A stretch of 64,000 bases of DNA, taken from NCBI GenBank assembly GCA_021234155.1, contig JAJEKV010000022.1:4733852-4797851 (forward strand), read 5' to 3'. The notes beneath the pieces are model-generated. The model did not search any database. It saw only the letters and a list, made by a program, of their open reading frames with translations, and was not told where the DNA came from. A program made the translations under genes and the position numbers. Below are positions 45,240-57,121 of the stretch, one piece after another. Positions within the stretch are counted from its first letter, which is position 1; each line of letters opens with the position of its first letter. This DNA comes from Isoetes taiwanensis. Its lineage: Eukaryota > Streptophyta > Lycopodiopsida > Isoetales > Isoetaceae.

Positions 45240-45731
45240 TTTCCCCTTCATGTGATATTCTTTGTCATCACATTGTAATAATTTCCTTATTTCCTGGAAT
45301 CTGGATAATGGTAGTGCCTTTGTAAGAATATCTGCTCTTTGATCAGCTGTACTAACATAGGTCAAATGCACTTGATTTTTTTTTACCATATCTCTGATGA
45401 AATGAACTTCCATCTCAATGTGTTTTGATCTTTCGTGCAAAATTGGATTTTTTGACATGGCAATACAACTAGTATTATCACAATAAATGATTGTTGGTCC
45501 TCTTTGAGCAAATCCAAATTCTGCCATAAGCCTTCTTTCCCAAATAAGTTCCTTAGTCAATAGGGCTGCTGAGTTGTACTCAGCTTCAGCACTAGATAAA
45601 GTAATGCTGCTTTGCTTCTTGCTCTTCCAAGCAACTGGGGCTACACCTAATAAAATAACATATCCTGAAGTTGATTTTCGTTTGTCTAAATCTCCTCCCC
45701 AATCAGCATCACAATAAGCCTGCAATTGCAA
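45228..45731 (-). pseudogene. Copia 2 RNase H
   Basis: Contains MQLQAYCDADWGGDLDKRKS (Asp), AWKSKKQSSITLSSAEAEYN (Glu), IIYCDNTSCIAMSKNP (Asp), HERSKHIEMEVHFIRD and then STADQRADILTKALP near the end. All catalytic acids of the type-1 RNase H fold are visible. It is in a different frame from the preceding reverse transcriptase segment, with the shift near 45725. It ends at a stop inside the LTR edge, as is common for copia elements. Confidence 0.95.
45240..45249 (-). other. Polypurine tract of copia 2
   Basis: On the minus strand TGAAGGGGAAA lies directly before the TGTTGG start of the 3' LTR. Confidence 0.8.
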
Positions 45732-46321
45732 GTTGGTTTAAATACTATACCAAAATGCATTGTACCTTTCAAGTATTTGAGAATCCTTTTTGCTGCATTC
45801 CAGTGTCCTTTACCAGCCTTGTCATTGTACCTACTGAGAATATTAACTGCAAATGCAATGTCAGGCCTAGTACAATTGGCTACATAGGACAAACAACCAA
45901 TCAAACTTCTGTAAGGTATTTTCTCCATTTGTTTGCTTTCAGTTTCTGTCTTTGGACTCATATCTGCAGAGATTCTGTGACCAGGAACCATAGGAGTATA
46001 TGCCATATTGCAATCTTCCATATGAAATTTCTTCAACATGTTTTGAATATGCCCTTGTTGACTCAAAGCTAATATCTTGTGATTTCTGTCCCTGTAAACA
46101 TCTATGCCCAGAAACCTCTTTAATTCTCCAAGATCACTCATTCGGAATCGTTTCTTTAAGATATCTTTGCAATGATTTAGTACTTGAGTTCCCTTTGATA
46201 TCATAATATTGTCATCAACATATAAAGCAATAATGCACCAGGCATCTCCCATTTTGAACCTATAGATATTACCATCATAATTGAGCTTCTCAAAACCTTG
46301 TTCTACAAGATATCCATCCAT
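45686..46321 (-). pseudogene. Copia 2 reverse transcriptase, C-terminal half
   Basis: Contains MDGYLVEQGFEKLNYDGNIY, CIIALYVDDNIMISKGTQ (YVDD box), MSDLGELKRFLGIDVYRDRN, IPYRSLIGCLSYVANCTRPD and ILSRYNDKAGKGHWNAAKRI. It is shifted relative to the first half (join near 46330-46345) and relative to RNase H. Confidence 0.95.
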
Positions 46322-47052
46322 ACATTTATACCATTCCCAGGAGATTGTTTAAGACCATAGACTGCTCTATTCAACTTCCAAATTTTTCCTTTTTCCTCTT
46401 CAAAACCAGGTGCAGGTCTTAAATATATTTCCTCCTCTAATTTAGCATTCAAGAATGCTGTACTTACATCCATATGATGGATTTCAAGGTCACAAGCATT
46501 AGCAATAGCTAATAACATTCTCAAACTATTTACCTTTACCAATGGTGCGAATGTTTCATCAAAATCTTCCCCTTTTTTCTGTGTAAAGCCCTGTGCAACA
46601 AGTCTGGCTTTAAATTTCTTTGTATTTTTGTCTACTCCTGGTTTTATTCTATAGATCCACTTACTTCCAACTATATTCTTATCAGAAGGAATATCCACTA
46701 TTGTATAAGTGTTTGTTCTTTTGAATGCTCTCATTTCTTCTTCCATAGCACATTTCCAGTTCTTTCCATTCATATCTTGAACTGCCTCCATATAATTTTG
46801 TGGAATCTTGTCTGTTTCAAGTATCAAAATGTCAAATACAGTATTAATTTCTCCTACCTGAGATATAAGTCTTTTACTTTTTCCAAGTTCAGTTCTACCA
46901 TAAGACTCTAAATTATGTTTGGCTTCTTCTGCCAACCTTTGAGCTTCTGTTCGTTTGGGTTTTTTTTTTTGGTCTATCAATTTTATCAACTTCTGCCTCT
47001 TGGTGTTCAATCTCTTGCTCAGCACCTGATTCCACTTCTGGCTCAACAACAT
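46303..47052 (-). pseudogene. Copia 2 reverse transcriptase, N-terminal half, with linker
   Basis: Linker AEEAKHNLESYGRTELGKSK, then RVT_2: EEEMRAFKRTNTYTIVDIPS, VGSKWIYRIK, KFKARLVAQGFTQKKG, DFDETFAPLVKVNSLRM, HHMDVSTAFLNAKLEEEIYL and LNRAVYGLKQSP. The first catalytic Asp (HMDVSTAFL) is present. The frame is lost right after KQSP near 46340. The upstream join to the integrase frame falls in an A-run (minus strand; T-run at about 46961-46971). Confidence 0.95.
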
Positions 47053-48829
47053 TACTTGGAATCATTTCTGACTCATTATCAGAGTCACTCAAATCTACCT
47101 GCTCCAATCCTTGAGTTTTTTCCTCTTCACTTATTGACTGATTTGCTTCTTCAATACTATCTTTCCTTTCACTTTCACATGGATCTTCAGTCTTTATCTT
47201 GGGAATTTTCCTATAAAATTCGTTTTCATTGAAGACCACATCTCTACTCACTATAATTTTTCTTCTAGCAGGGTCATATAATCTGAATGCTTTTGAGTTA
47301 GAATCATACCCTACTAGATAAGATATGTATGCTCTATCATCCAACTTTTTCCTTAGTTCTTCAGGAACATGTACAAAGCATAAACACCCATATGCTTTTA
47401 ATCTATCATAAGAAGGTGACTTACCAGACCAAAGCATTTCTGGAATTGCACCTTTAATACTTGATGAAGGTAACAAGTTTTGAATGTAGACAGCTGTCTT
47501 CACAGCTTCATCCCATAAATAATATGGTAAACCAGAATACTTCAACATGGACCTCGCAGCATCAAGCAATGTTCTATTTTTCCTTTCTGCAACTCCATTT
47601 TGTTGTGGTGAGTATCTGCATGTCAATTGCCTCTTGATTCCCCTGTTTGCACAAAAAGCTTTAAATTCATCAGAGATATATTCACCTCCTTTGTCTGACC
47701 TTATGCACTTTATCTTCCTTCCAGTTTCTAGCTCGGTTTCAGCAATAAATAACTTCAAAGCATCACTAGCTTGGTCTTTTGTTTTCAAAATATAACACTT
47801 GGTTTTTCTGCTGAAATCATCAATAAAGCTCATGAAATATTTATGCCCACTCAAACTAGTAACATTTATAGGACCACATAAATCTGTGTGTACCAAATCC
47901 AAAATGCCCTTTGCTCTTTTGTGTGACCTTTTAAATGGCAATCTTGATTGCTTTCCAAGTTGGCAGCCCCCACATAAGAACTTTTCATTTTGTACCTTGG
48001 CAGATATTAATCCCTTTTCCCCAAGTCTTTTAATTATTGCAGCATTTACATGACATAATCTGTTATGCCATATTTTCACATCTGAATATTCCACAAGATT
48101 AATTTCATGAAGATGCTCCATATCCAATCCAAAGAGATTACCAACTCTTTTGCCAATAAACTTTAATTCACCATTAAGGAACACTTTACATTGGATCTGT
48201 TCAAACAGTACTTTATATCCCAAATCCACCAGCTGGCATACGGATATGAGATTTCTAACAAGACTGGGCACACACAAAACATCTCTCAATTTTACAATTT
48301 TGCCATTTAAGTCAAACAACTCTAAAACTCCAGTATCTTCTATTTTCTTCAAACCCCGATCACCAAGTTGCACATGTCCTTCCTTCTTTTCCCAATCCTT
48401 AAGCATATGCAAGTCACACATCACACTTTTTTCTGCTCCTGAATCTATAACAACAAATTGGTTATTGCTTTTCCTTGGAAACTCTGAAACATTACAAGTT
48501 AAATTCTTCCTTACCTCCAAGGTGTCATCCTCAAGTTCACCTTCACTACTATCTTGCTTTTCTACCACATTAATACTTGAGCCTCCTTTGAATTTTCCCC
48601 TGCCTCTGCCACCTCTATAAGTTCCAGAGAATCTCCCTCGACCTCTTCCCTTTTTAGGGCTTGGGCAATCAGAAGCAAAATGACCTTTGCCTTCACAATT
48701 GAAACATCTAAATTCCTTCTCACTATTGTTTGGACATTCACTCTTTAGGTGACCAAATTGATTGCATGCATAACAAGGTCCTACTTTTCCTCTTGAAAAA
48801 CCACCTCTTTTACTCTTACCTGTATACAA
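46913..48829 (-). pseudogene. Copia 2 zinc knuckles, protease and integrase
   Basis: Long open segment (638 residues): two CCHC knuckles, CYACNQFGHLKSEC and CFNCEGKGHFASDC; an Arg/Gly-rich stretch; protease VIDSGAEKSVMC; pre-integrase IWHNRLCHVNAAIIKRLGE with zinc-binding CGGCQLGKQ; and integrase core with DLVHTDLCGPINVTSLSGHK, IRSDKGGEYIS and RYSPQQNGVAERKNRT (D,D,E). The motif WSGKSPSYDRLKAYGC and the C-terminal YLVGYDSNSKAFRLYDPARR follow. It shares its frame with the gag segment upstream, from which it is separated only by a TAA at 48875-48877. Confidence 0.95.
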
Positions 48830-48874
48830 GACCTCTGAGGATTGATCAGCTTCCTCCTGTGTAATAGTAGACTG

Positions 48875-49504
48875 TTAAAATTCTGTGCGTATCATTCTGA
48901 TAGCATGCTTCTTGGAAGTGGCTACATTTCTGAGTAAAGTTGCCAAGTGACTATTATGAGATACTGCTCTTGCCAAAGCTAGTATTTGATACTGTTCATT
49001 CAAGATATTTCCAGCTCCCTCAAGATCTGCAATAATGGAATCAAATCTCTCCAAAAAGTCAGTCAAGTTATCTTTCTCAAACAATTTCATCTTCCTTAAC
49101 TGTTTTTCTAGCACATCTATTTGTGAAGAACTTTTTTGTTCATAGTGCTTTATCAAATAATCCCACATTTCCTTAGGCGTCATGCCTCGAAGCTTCAGTT
49201 TTAAGGCAATGCCTACCTTACACATGATTATGGCCTGAGCCTCCATAATCTTAGCTTCATCTCCTGCTCCAGAACTCAGAGAAGTTGCCCTTGTAGTAGA
49301 CACACCTTCACCTGAAGTTCCCCCTGCACCAGATTGAGCATTACTACTACTAGCAGCAGGACTTGAATCACCTGAGCTAGTTGCACCCCTTACTGGACTA
49401 CCATCAAACAAATACCACAATTTTTCAAACTCCAGCACACCTCTAATACTCTCCTTCCAAATTTGAAAGCCTCCATCTCCCTTAAATACTTCAATTGCAT
49501 TCAA
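48875..49504 (-). pseudogene. Copia 2 gag, N-terminal part
   Basis: Begins MNAIEVFKGDGGFQIWKESI and includes KLWYLFDG, a Ser/Gly-rich insert, IIMCKVGIALKLKLRGMTPK, MWDYLIKHYEQKSSSQIDVL and LRKMKLFEKDNLTDFLERFD, followed by NILNEQYQILALARAVS. This is a copia gag (UBN2-type) pattern. It stops at TAA 48875-48877 after RTEF, but the same frame continues open into the zinc-knuckle segment. The stop is therefore a nonsense mutation, or less likely a programmed gag/pol boundary. The start at 49504 is the first Met after the PBS. Confidence 0.92.
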
Positions 49505-49550
49505 TTAAGTTTGCGCCAAATCTTGTTGTCATATTGACTAGAACCTGGAT

Positions 49551-49563
49551 GCTCTGATACCAA
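49551..49563 (-). other. Primer binding site of copia 2
   Basis: The minus strand reads TTGGTATCAGAGC right after the 5' LTR, complementary to initiator-methionine tRNA. Confidence 0.95.
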
Positions 49564-50077
49564 TGTTAGAATCAGAGCTTGGGGTTTGAACCCAAGTATG
49601 CCAAGACTCTGTCTCCTTGCAGCCCGCACCTATATCTGCATACACGCACCTATAACTGCACACAGCTGCTTATGCTCTGTCCCCATCATTCATATATATA
49701 TTTTCTTACCAACCTGGATATATACACTTGTCAAATTGTGCATGCCCTTCATATAGAAAGTTTTCCAACTTGCCTAAATATTCGGAGTGGATAGGCCCTG
49801 CTGTCCTTAAATTTCGGCTGTCGTTGACTTTGACCCATTTGACCAGTCAACACAAACCCTAAGTGGCGGGCAGGGGGTATCAAGCGTTTTTCTGGCGGGC
49901 GTAGCAATGTCTGGGTAGTACCAGCCCGCCACCCTAATTTTTCCACATATTTTCATACTTCCTTAGGTTGATCTACTGCCATTGCTTCTCATAGATCAAT
50001 GTTGACACTCTAATCTACTGCCACTGCTTCTCATAGATTAGAATATCACATGACACATGATTTTATCATTTCCAACA
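49564..50077 (-). repeat. 5' LTR of copia 2
   Basis: 514 bp, nearly identical to 44727-45239. Differences seen by eye include ATGCC/ACGCC, GCAGCCC/GCAACCC, CACAGCT/CACATCT, CGGCTG/CGGTTG, CCATTTG/CCGTTTG, GGCGGGC/GGCAGGC, AAGCGTTTTT/AAGTGTTTT and GCCATTGC/GCCACTGC. Confidence 0.95.
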
Positions 50078-50082
50078 AACCC

Positions 50083-51680
50083 TAGGTCTAATGAAAAACA
50101 AATGATTTTTGGCTTCGTTAAATTAGAGGCTATATTGGCATGCCGATAGGCATCAGATCATCTCCTGATGGTCACGCCTGAGCATCGACAATCCCTCTCC
50201 TTGCTTGGTTCTGCAGGTTAAAACTTCAGACAGATTGGGGTTCTGGCAAGGAGCAGTCGATTCTTTCTCTGAGAGCTAACTAAGTTCAAATTTTTGGGTC
50301 TAGAATTTCTCTATATAAATGGGCCGATTTTCTGAGTTTCTTGATGTTGTATGTGATTAGAGTTGCCTTCAATATTTTTTCCAGAATGGATTTAGAGGTT
50401 GCAACGCTTGTTAATTTCTTCTCTGTTTTAGAATTTTATGGCAGAACACTGGTCAGATTTGAAGGCTCAGGCAGTAGCCATAGCGGACAGCAAAGAAACA
50501 GGGGTCAAACACAAGAACATATCCTTTTTTCTCTGATTCTTGTCATTCCATTCACATCCTTGATACAGAATAACACAGACACGAGTTTTGTTTACACTAG
50601 TTTTAATTTCTTATTTGCTGGTTCTTTCCATCTCGGATGCATCACAGTTTTATTATTTGTTATTATTTGGCTCATAACTACAGAACTACACAGGGAATCT
50701 CCTTCCAGATACAACACGAAACCAGGAGCTATGTTTGATAATAGGCTGGCTATGTCCCTGCACAAACTGCTGCAGTTGTTGGGATAATAATGCGACCTAC
50801 AAATACCAGGTTCTTTATTATTTCTAGATCATACTAGAGCAATGAACGAATTTTACATCAAGCATGATAAAAATGAGACTTAATTTTATATCTATGTTCA
50901 TGAATAGTATCCATTTGGTACTTGTTTATGGCTGGGAAGGAATAAGACTTTTTAAAAAAGGAAAGGGAATTGGAAATAGGAACTGCAACTGGAAATAGCC
51001 AGGTGTAAGCTATTCTATAAGCAAATAACACACGAATTACTGCTTTAGGAAATAATATTTCAAAACATACATGGATCTGCTGCAGGCAATCTGCTAGGGG
51101 TCTAGATGGTGTTGTAAGCTTTGATAGGTAGGTGCTTTAGGCTCTAAGCAGTGTGTTGGTTCTTCACTTTTAGGAAGAGTTTTAGCATGCTTGGCTGTAG
51201 AGGCAGGCAGGAGTAAGTTCGTGGTGATAGTGCATGCTCTTCTTGGGCTTGTAGATAATGTTGCAATGGTTTGCTGGTGCACAATAGGTTTGAATAGGTC
51301 TGGTCGCTTGTTTAGTAAGCGTTTTAGTTATAGATGCTTCTTAGATACTTTCCAACACTACCTTGGATTAAGCACAAAATTAGTTCAGAAGTATTCTTGA
51401 ATATTTGGATTGCATTCTTGCATTATGCAGTTTATGTTGATCAGATTCTAGGAGCAAATAGACTCAAGTTTTTACAGTTATTCTATGATGTAATTTATTA
51501 TCAAAGCTCTTATTTAGCAATAAAGATCTTGCGAATGAAAAGGGCGGACAAAAGCTTCAAGTTTTTGGCAGGTCACTTCACTCTTTTATCCTTTCCAATG
51601 CTTACAGGGCAGAGAAATGCTTCAGATGCAAGGCAAATTCATTTGAGTAAAAAGTGGACGGAATAAGTTACGGGACAGAG
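50083..51680. other. AT-rich non-coding DNA
   Basis: No recognised gene. The longest reading (50341-50787, plus, 148 residues) is hydrophobic and has no motif I know. It may be intronic or intergenic DNA older than the copia insertion. Confidence 0.4.
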
Positions 51681-51951
51681 AGGCTCAGCCTTCGTCGTAC
51701 ACTAGGATAGTGAGGGCTGGACCCACCAACTGGTAATCCGGACCACTATAAACTCGAAACCATCACGAGAGTAACAAAACTTTGTCCGCCATAGAATAAC
51801 AGCCAGCATGAAAAGACACAATGCATATGCGTATAAGTATAGTATTTGTAGTCAAAACGGAGACTGGGATACGCTACTGACTGAGGGGTCTAACCCCCGC
51901 CGTAGGCCAGGATAGCGAGGGCACAACCCTCCAACTGGTTCCCGGATCACC
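51681..51951 (+). repeat. Two copies of a ~65-bp GGATAGYGAGGG repeat
   Basis: Copy 1 (51681-51746): AGGATAGTGAGGGCTGG then CACCAACTGGTAATCCGG. Copy 2 (51881-51951): AGGATAGCGAGGGCACAACC then CTCCAACTGGTTCCCGG. A more distant third copy lies at 52884-52950. Confidence 0.7.
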
Positions 51952-52709
51952 AAAATGACTGAAGGAAGGCCTAAAGGCTTTAATAAATAATAGCTTACAA
52001 GTGCTCTTACATCAAGTGCTTGAGGATGTGTTGCATCTTATGTGAAGACATCCATAGAGTAATCAAAAACCCTGTTTGGGGCTCTACAAGAAGTTTTGCC
52101 AACCGCAGAATGTTCAACAAAGTGGAGCGGGGAATAGCACAATCAATTATGCCGCATGCCTTCAAAAACTCGAAGATGAGGACGTTCATCTAATCAGGTT
52201 TTTTTCATTTGAATTGAATATCTAGTAACACACAAACAAGGGAAGGGTGATACCAGTATCTGCATAATCTGGTGATTGATTTTTTCATTCTTTATCATCA
52301 TTAGCTATAAATATAGATCTGCTGTTGTAAGCTATGAAATTGGACGGTTTCTCTGCACAATGCATCAGTTTTATCAACATAGTATATGCATGCTATGTAT
52401 GAAATTAGGAAGGTTCTTTAGACGCTTTATACTTTTATAAATAACTTTTAGGTAGTGACTACATAATCTGGGGATTGTGCTAACATAGTGTAGTTAGATA
52501 TTTCAAGATGGTTTATAAACACGGACCTTGGATGCGCGATGTTATGTTGACAGTATTCACTACATATTCATAGCTCTGGATTGGAGCTCTAATCAGTACT
52601 AATCAGTTTAGTTTAGGGTTTTTGCAGCCTAACAACAATGGCGTGGGAAAATCCAAAATCCAGAATGACGGAAAAAGGATCTGATAATAATACTGTGCAT
52701 TAGTGAGCC
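51952..52709. other. Non-coding spacer
   Basis: Nothing recognised on either strand. Confidence 0.35.
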
Positions 52710-52774
52710 CATTACTATTAAGGTTTTTCCTCGAAAACCCTTCGGGGCGGGGTTTTTTAATCCTGATAGTAATC
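52710..52774 (+). repeat. Small hairpin repeat, copy 2 (MITE-like)
   Basis: From CATTACTATTAAGG to ATAGTAAT, with the foldable core AAAACCCTTCGGGGCGGGG and then TTTT. Closely related to 43648-43716, which is inside the CACTA element. Confidence 0.6.
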
Positions 52775-52883
52775 GGCGTCACTGATGTAGCCCAGGTCAG
52801 TGCGACTTTATTGCCCTGGGCACCACTATTGGGCACCAAGACTATGCACTATAATTGTAGAAAGAGGAAAGGAGCTAAGTGTT

Positions 52884-52950
52884 GGGACAGTGAGGAACCT
52901 CCGACCAACCACCAGGATAGAGCGGGTACAACCTGCTGGCTGGTGTTCTA
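52884..52950 (+). repeat. Third, diverged GGATAG repeat copy
   Basis: CAGTGAGGAACCTCCGACC then CAGGATAGAGCGGGTACAAC and CTGCTGGCTGGT; related to 51681-51951. Confidence 0.55.
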
Positions 52951-55900
52951 TTTCCATATAAGAGTTCTGGTGCACCAAAAGCTGAGGGTTCATAATTTGA
53001 CCCACTATTAAAGGTGGGACAATGGAATCCACAATGTGTACTAAAAGGAACCAAGTAAAGCCTTCAGAAAAGGCTATAATATACCAGCGTGATGTGTTAG
53101 TAGCGCCCATTAGGGAGCTCGCCCATGCTACATAAGTCCAGGGGCCTCAGGGCACAAGGGACAATAATGTATATTCTATTCTATATTCATTCCAAGGACT
53201 TACCTGATGTCTCTGCACTATTCTAGCAATTGGATGTAAGCAACCGTATACAAAACCCACCAGAGACAACCTTTGATACTTGCTTTTGCACATGCTAAAG
53301 ATGAAGTTGAACCATAAGCAAACTATTGAAACTAAAGTGAGAATGAAATTTAAGATGCTACTGGAACTATCAGAACACAAACCAAGAGTCCAACACACCC
53401 CTTATTCCTTAATATACACTGTACACAAAATTCCTCGTTTGTGGGGTATGGTTGTATAGAAATTGTGATACTGTATAATAAGATTTAAAAAATACTATAA
53501 GATTTCAGATAATATACTAGATGGTGTTGATTTTGTATGTGCAAAACATAATTATAGGGGCTCTCGGTGCCCTACGTCACCCCCTGTGTGAATATGCACC
53601 CAAACAAAAGGGGGTTTAAGGGGGAATTTAATTTTAAGGTTTGTAATGTAATGGTTTGTGTTATAACTTTAAAAAGATTTTGCCCCTTCGGGGCGAAAAA
53701 CAAACAACATTACATCACACTTGGATGAGTTGATGTTATATTGTGTAATTATGTTATGTTGTTGTGCCATTCGTCTCATTGTAATATGTAGATGTAATAT
53801 CTAGCATTAAAAAAACAACACAGTTGTAAATTATTAGTAATGGTAGTAATAGTGATGGTAATGCAAGCTTGTAGTACTAGTAAACCATAAAAAGTAATAT
53901 GGTACATGTTATAATGGTAGATATTGCTACATATTATAGCATTTGATTTTTTCATACAAACTTAAACAATGGGCATAATGGCAATGGGCATAATGGTAGA
54001 TATTGAAAAGGAGGGCGAGTTATTTAAGAAAGGGCATAATAGTAGATATTGAAAGGAAGGGCGAGTTTTTTAATGTTAAAGGGGAATAGTTAAGCAAAAC
54101 CCTCATCCAAAACAGGCTAATCCGAAACACATTCCATTCCCAAACAGATCAAAGACTCTGCCCAAGCAATAGTGCACAACCCAAAAGACACACCCATGTG
54201 GACTCGTACTGAGAAAGAATGTCTTCAATTAGAAAGTGTTTCTCGCATTTAGGGTTTAGCTTTGGTGCCTCTGAGCTACATAGCTGGCTCGCTGACGAGC
54301 TACAGTCCCCCCATTCCGTTCACGGTTTTCGTTTTCTTCCATATGAGCTTCTGCATTTGTCGCCATAGTTAGTGGAAAAGAAGTCTTCTATATTGATTAT
54401 CTACAAGGCTGCATTTAATAGCTTGGAAAAAAATGCCACTGCTAAAGTTGGCCTTGCCGCACACTTGGAGGCAGAGCCGGTTCTGTCTTGTTGGCTCGCT
54501 ATGGCAGAAATAGTACTCTTCCTTCTTTTTTGTTTTGCTTTTTCTTCCTTGCTAGGCTACCCACCATAGCCAAGCATAACATCCCTCCTAAATAGGTCTA
54601 TTAGGCCGATTTGTTCTGCCCACTTGATGCCATGGCGCCAGAGACTCTGCAGGATTTCTGCTCATAAATGGAGGCATGCTTCCTTCCTTCTGCAAAGGCG
54701 AAGAAGCATGGGATTTTCGAAACAACCAGATATTAGGGTTTTATTAGGGTTTGTTCAATCGACCATGGCAGCTGCTTACTTGGAGACATGCATAGTCGAA
54801 GAAAACAAATAAAACAACAAGGAAGAAGAATATCTGCCAATAAGATCATGAAATAAGATGAATAAGATGAAACAGAATGAAAACATCTAAGATTATGAAA
54901 TTCAATAAACTAACGCTGTAAAACAGAATGAAGAACGGTTTTTTTAGAATGCTTTTCGCCATACTCATGCTAGATATTCCAAATAAGATTAAAACAAAAA
55001 ACATTGTTAGCAAACAAAAAAGCAACATCTGGCATACCAAATCTGTTGAATAAAGACAGAGCAAGACGGATGAAGAGCATGGATCGACAACAACACCACC
55101 AAAACTTTTCAGAGAAGAGAACTTTTCTCGTCTCATGCATATGAATGAAAAGATCAAAATAACAACCGTTAGATTGTTGAGGGTAATCCAGATCAATGCT
55201 CCAAAAAAATCGCACTCTAGAAATACTATTTAGTATGGCCCAATGAATACAACACTAAAATCATAGGGAAACCATGAACAAAAGCGTGTAAAATCACAAA
55301 AAAAACCCCTGTTATAATGCTAGATATTAATGCTGAGCAAGTACTAGTAAACATTAGGTCTATACATGATGATTAAGTAAACATATCACGCAGAACACAA
55401 GGAAAAGCCAGAGCCAGAGATGTCTATTTCCTCGAATGAAGTAAGATCACTCAAGAAGAGCTATGTGCTATCAAGAAAAGCAACTAATTATTCACCTCTT
55501 CATTGTTCAATTAGGGCCCGAATACTGACTTGAGCTCACCTTAATGAACAACTCTTTTGATCTTTCAGGGCATTCTTGGAAGAATGTCCCCAAGGGATAC
55601 AATATCGATTAAGGTTTTGAAATATATTTCTCTCCAGAAGAGTGCTTCCCTGCTATCTCTTGAGAAAAGGAATGGGCATTGTCCTCCCTGATTTTTTGGA
55701 CCTGCATTTTCTGTACCAATGTACAAAGTTTTCACAATTTTTCTGATTGTAATCAAGCTTCTTTGAAGTATCTTGCCTGCTGCCTTCTTGCTTGCCTATG
55801 TGATGCTTCTTCCTATAACCTTCGCTGTTACAATAGGGATGAACAGCCACATTATTCACTGCAAAGACTTATTCAGCATTCCTGACGTAGACTTATTATG

Positions 55901-57121
55901 TGCTCTATTCATTGCTTATGATTGCTCATCAAAACATGTTAACTCCAGTAGGATACATAACTTGCTGACTAGTAATTAGGGCATTTTTACCTCCAGTAGA
56001 TACGAATGTTCTTCTATCTTTTTGAAATTGAGAATGACGGATTGCTCTGTAAACCAGACACATATATGACATCCTCGACTCCAATTTCCAAAATCAATAC
56101 ACACCGTTGGCCTCTGATTGTGACAAGCCTGATACACTGTCTAATAAGGCTGTAAGATTTTGTTCAGATTTGTTAGATGTCAAGATGCTCGAACCCTACT
56201 TGGACAACACTACTTGAGATATACCGGTTTTTTCTAAGCCTATCAGAATTATTGAATATTAAACATTTGAAAAATGTCTGAGTGGGACATTAAATGTTTT
56301 GAAATTGCATTCCTTGGACTCCTAGATTTATAGATTATAGTTTCCAAGATGAATTTAGAGTTTGGCATTGAAAATTAGCAATTTTATTCACACGTAGCTA
56401 CATTGGCTTGGCTATGATTTCGCTGAGTTCTTTGAAGAATAGAGTAACAAGATTAGCTTGCTTCTTTCCCAAAATTTTTTGTGTGTAGGTGATAATACTT
56501 TATAGCTAACGATAGTTTACCATTCTATCAATTATGTTGCTTACATTGTATTGTATTTGGATTTATGTATGTTTATATATTAGAGTACATGTGGGATTGG
56601 ATAAACCTCTACAGGTAGATTATCGACCTTCTGAAAGCATTTGCGATTCGAGCCTACTAAAAATAATGAATTCTAAAGATTCAAGTTCTTGCAGGATGCT
56701 GATGTGCAAATCCACTTTCTTGCTCCTTCCTCTACTTCTAATTAAACCCCAAATCTGCTTATTAGCACCAAATCGTCTTTGAGTTGAGATTGAAGAGCAA
56801 GTCGCTTATCTCTGGCGAATAAATCATCCTTATCGATCTGGAGCTTGCACCATACTATGGAGGAAAGGCTCTTGGTTGCCCTTTTTTCTTAACTGAGTAT
56901 GGGCCTCTGCTGTTCTGAAGCTTCCACCCAAGCCATAGCCGCCTTAAAGCCATCACCGATAGTGGAAGAGGAGATGCAAAATTGTGGCCTCGAAGCCATC
57001 ACAGAGAGTTGAAGAGGAGATGCAAATTCGTGGCCGTCAAAAGTTTGGGGCAAAATATTCTAGACCGTCCGATTTAGGGCAACACACAAAATAGACATAT
57101 ACTATAATTTTATAATATAGA
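52951..57121. other. AT-rich non-coding DNA, no recognised gene
   Basis: Small readings of 60-115 residues occur but none has a known motif. It contains a hairpin GCCCCTTCGGGGC flanked by TTTT and GAAAA at 53678-53699. A GGGGTTTAAGGGGG-type tract lies near 53602-53622, and a CCCTAAATGCG/TTTAGGGTTTAG word near 54248. Two direct copies of an 'AAGCCATCAC...GAAGAGGAGATGCAAA' segment lie at about 56950-57025. Confidence 0.4.
53678..53699 (+). other. Perfect GCCCC/GGGGC hairpin
   Basis: TTTTGCCCCTTCGGGGCGAAAA: a GC stem with a TTC loop extended by T/A pairing. It could form a stable RNA stem-loop but no T-run follows. Confidence 0.5.

Larger units (their letters stand above)
44727..50077 (-). mobile_element. 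Ty1/copia retrotransposon 2 with two LTRs
   Basis: LTRs at 44727-45239 (3' side) and 49564-50077 (5' side), 513 and 514 bp, both with TGTTGG...TCTAACA ends when read on the minus strand. A 5-bp target duplication AACCC flanks the element at 44722-44726 and 50078-50082. PBS is at 49551-49563 and PPT at 45240-45249. The order gag, zinc knuckles, protease, integrase, reverse transcriptase, RNase H on the minus strand is that of copia elements. By eye the LTRs differ at about eight positions plus one length change, so insertion is fairly recent, yet the coding region has one in-frame stop and three frameshifts. Confidence 0.97.

Noticed and set aside
50341-50787. 148-residue plus-strand reading right of copia 2
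   Set aside because: Hydrophobic with no known motif or neighbouring exons; it may be chance in AT-rich DNA, so it is mentioned only within the spacer entry.
53560-54110. Possible MITE between GGGGTTTAAGGGGG and AAAGGGGAATAGTTAAG words
   Set aside because: I could not match the two ends as inverted repeats or find a target duplication.
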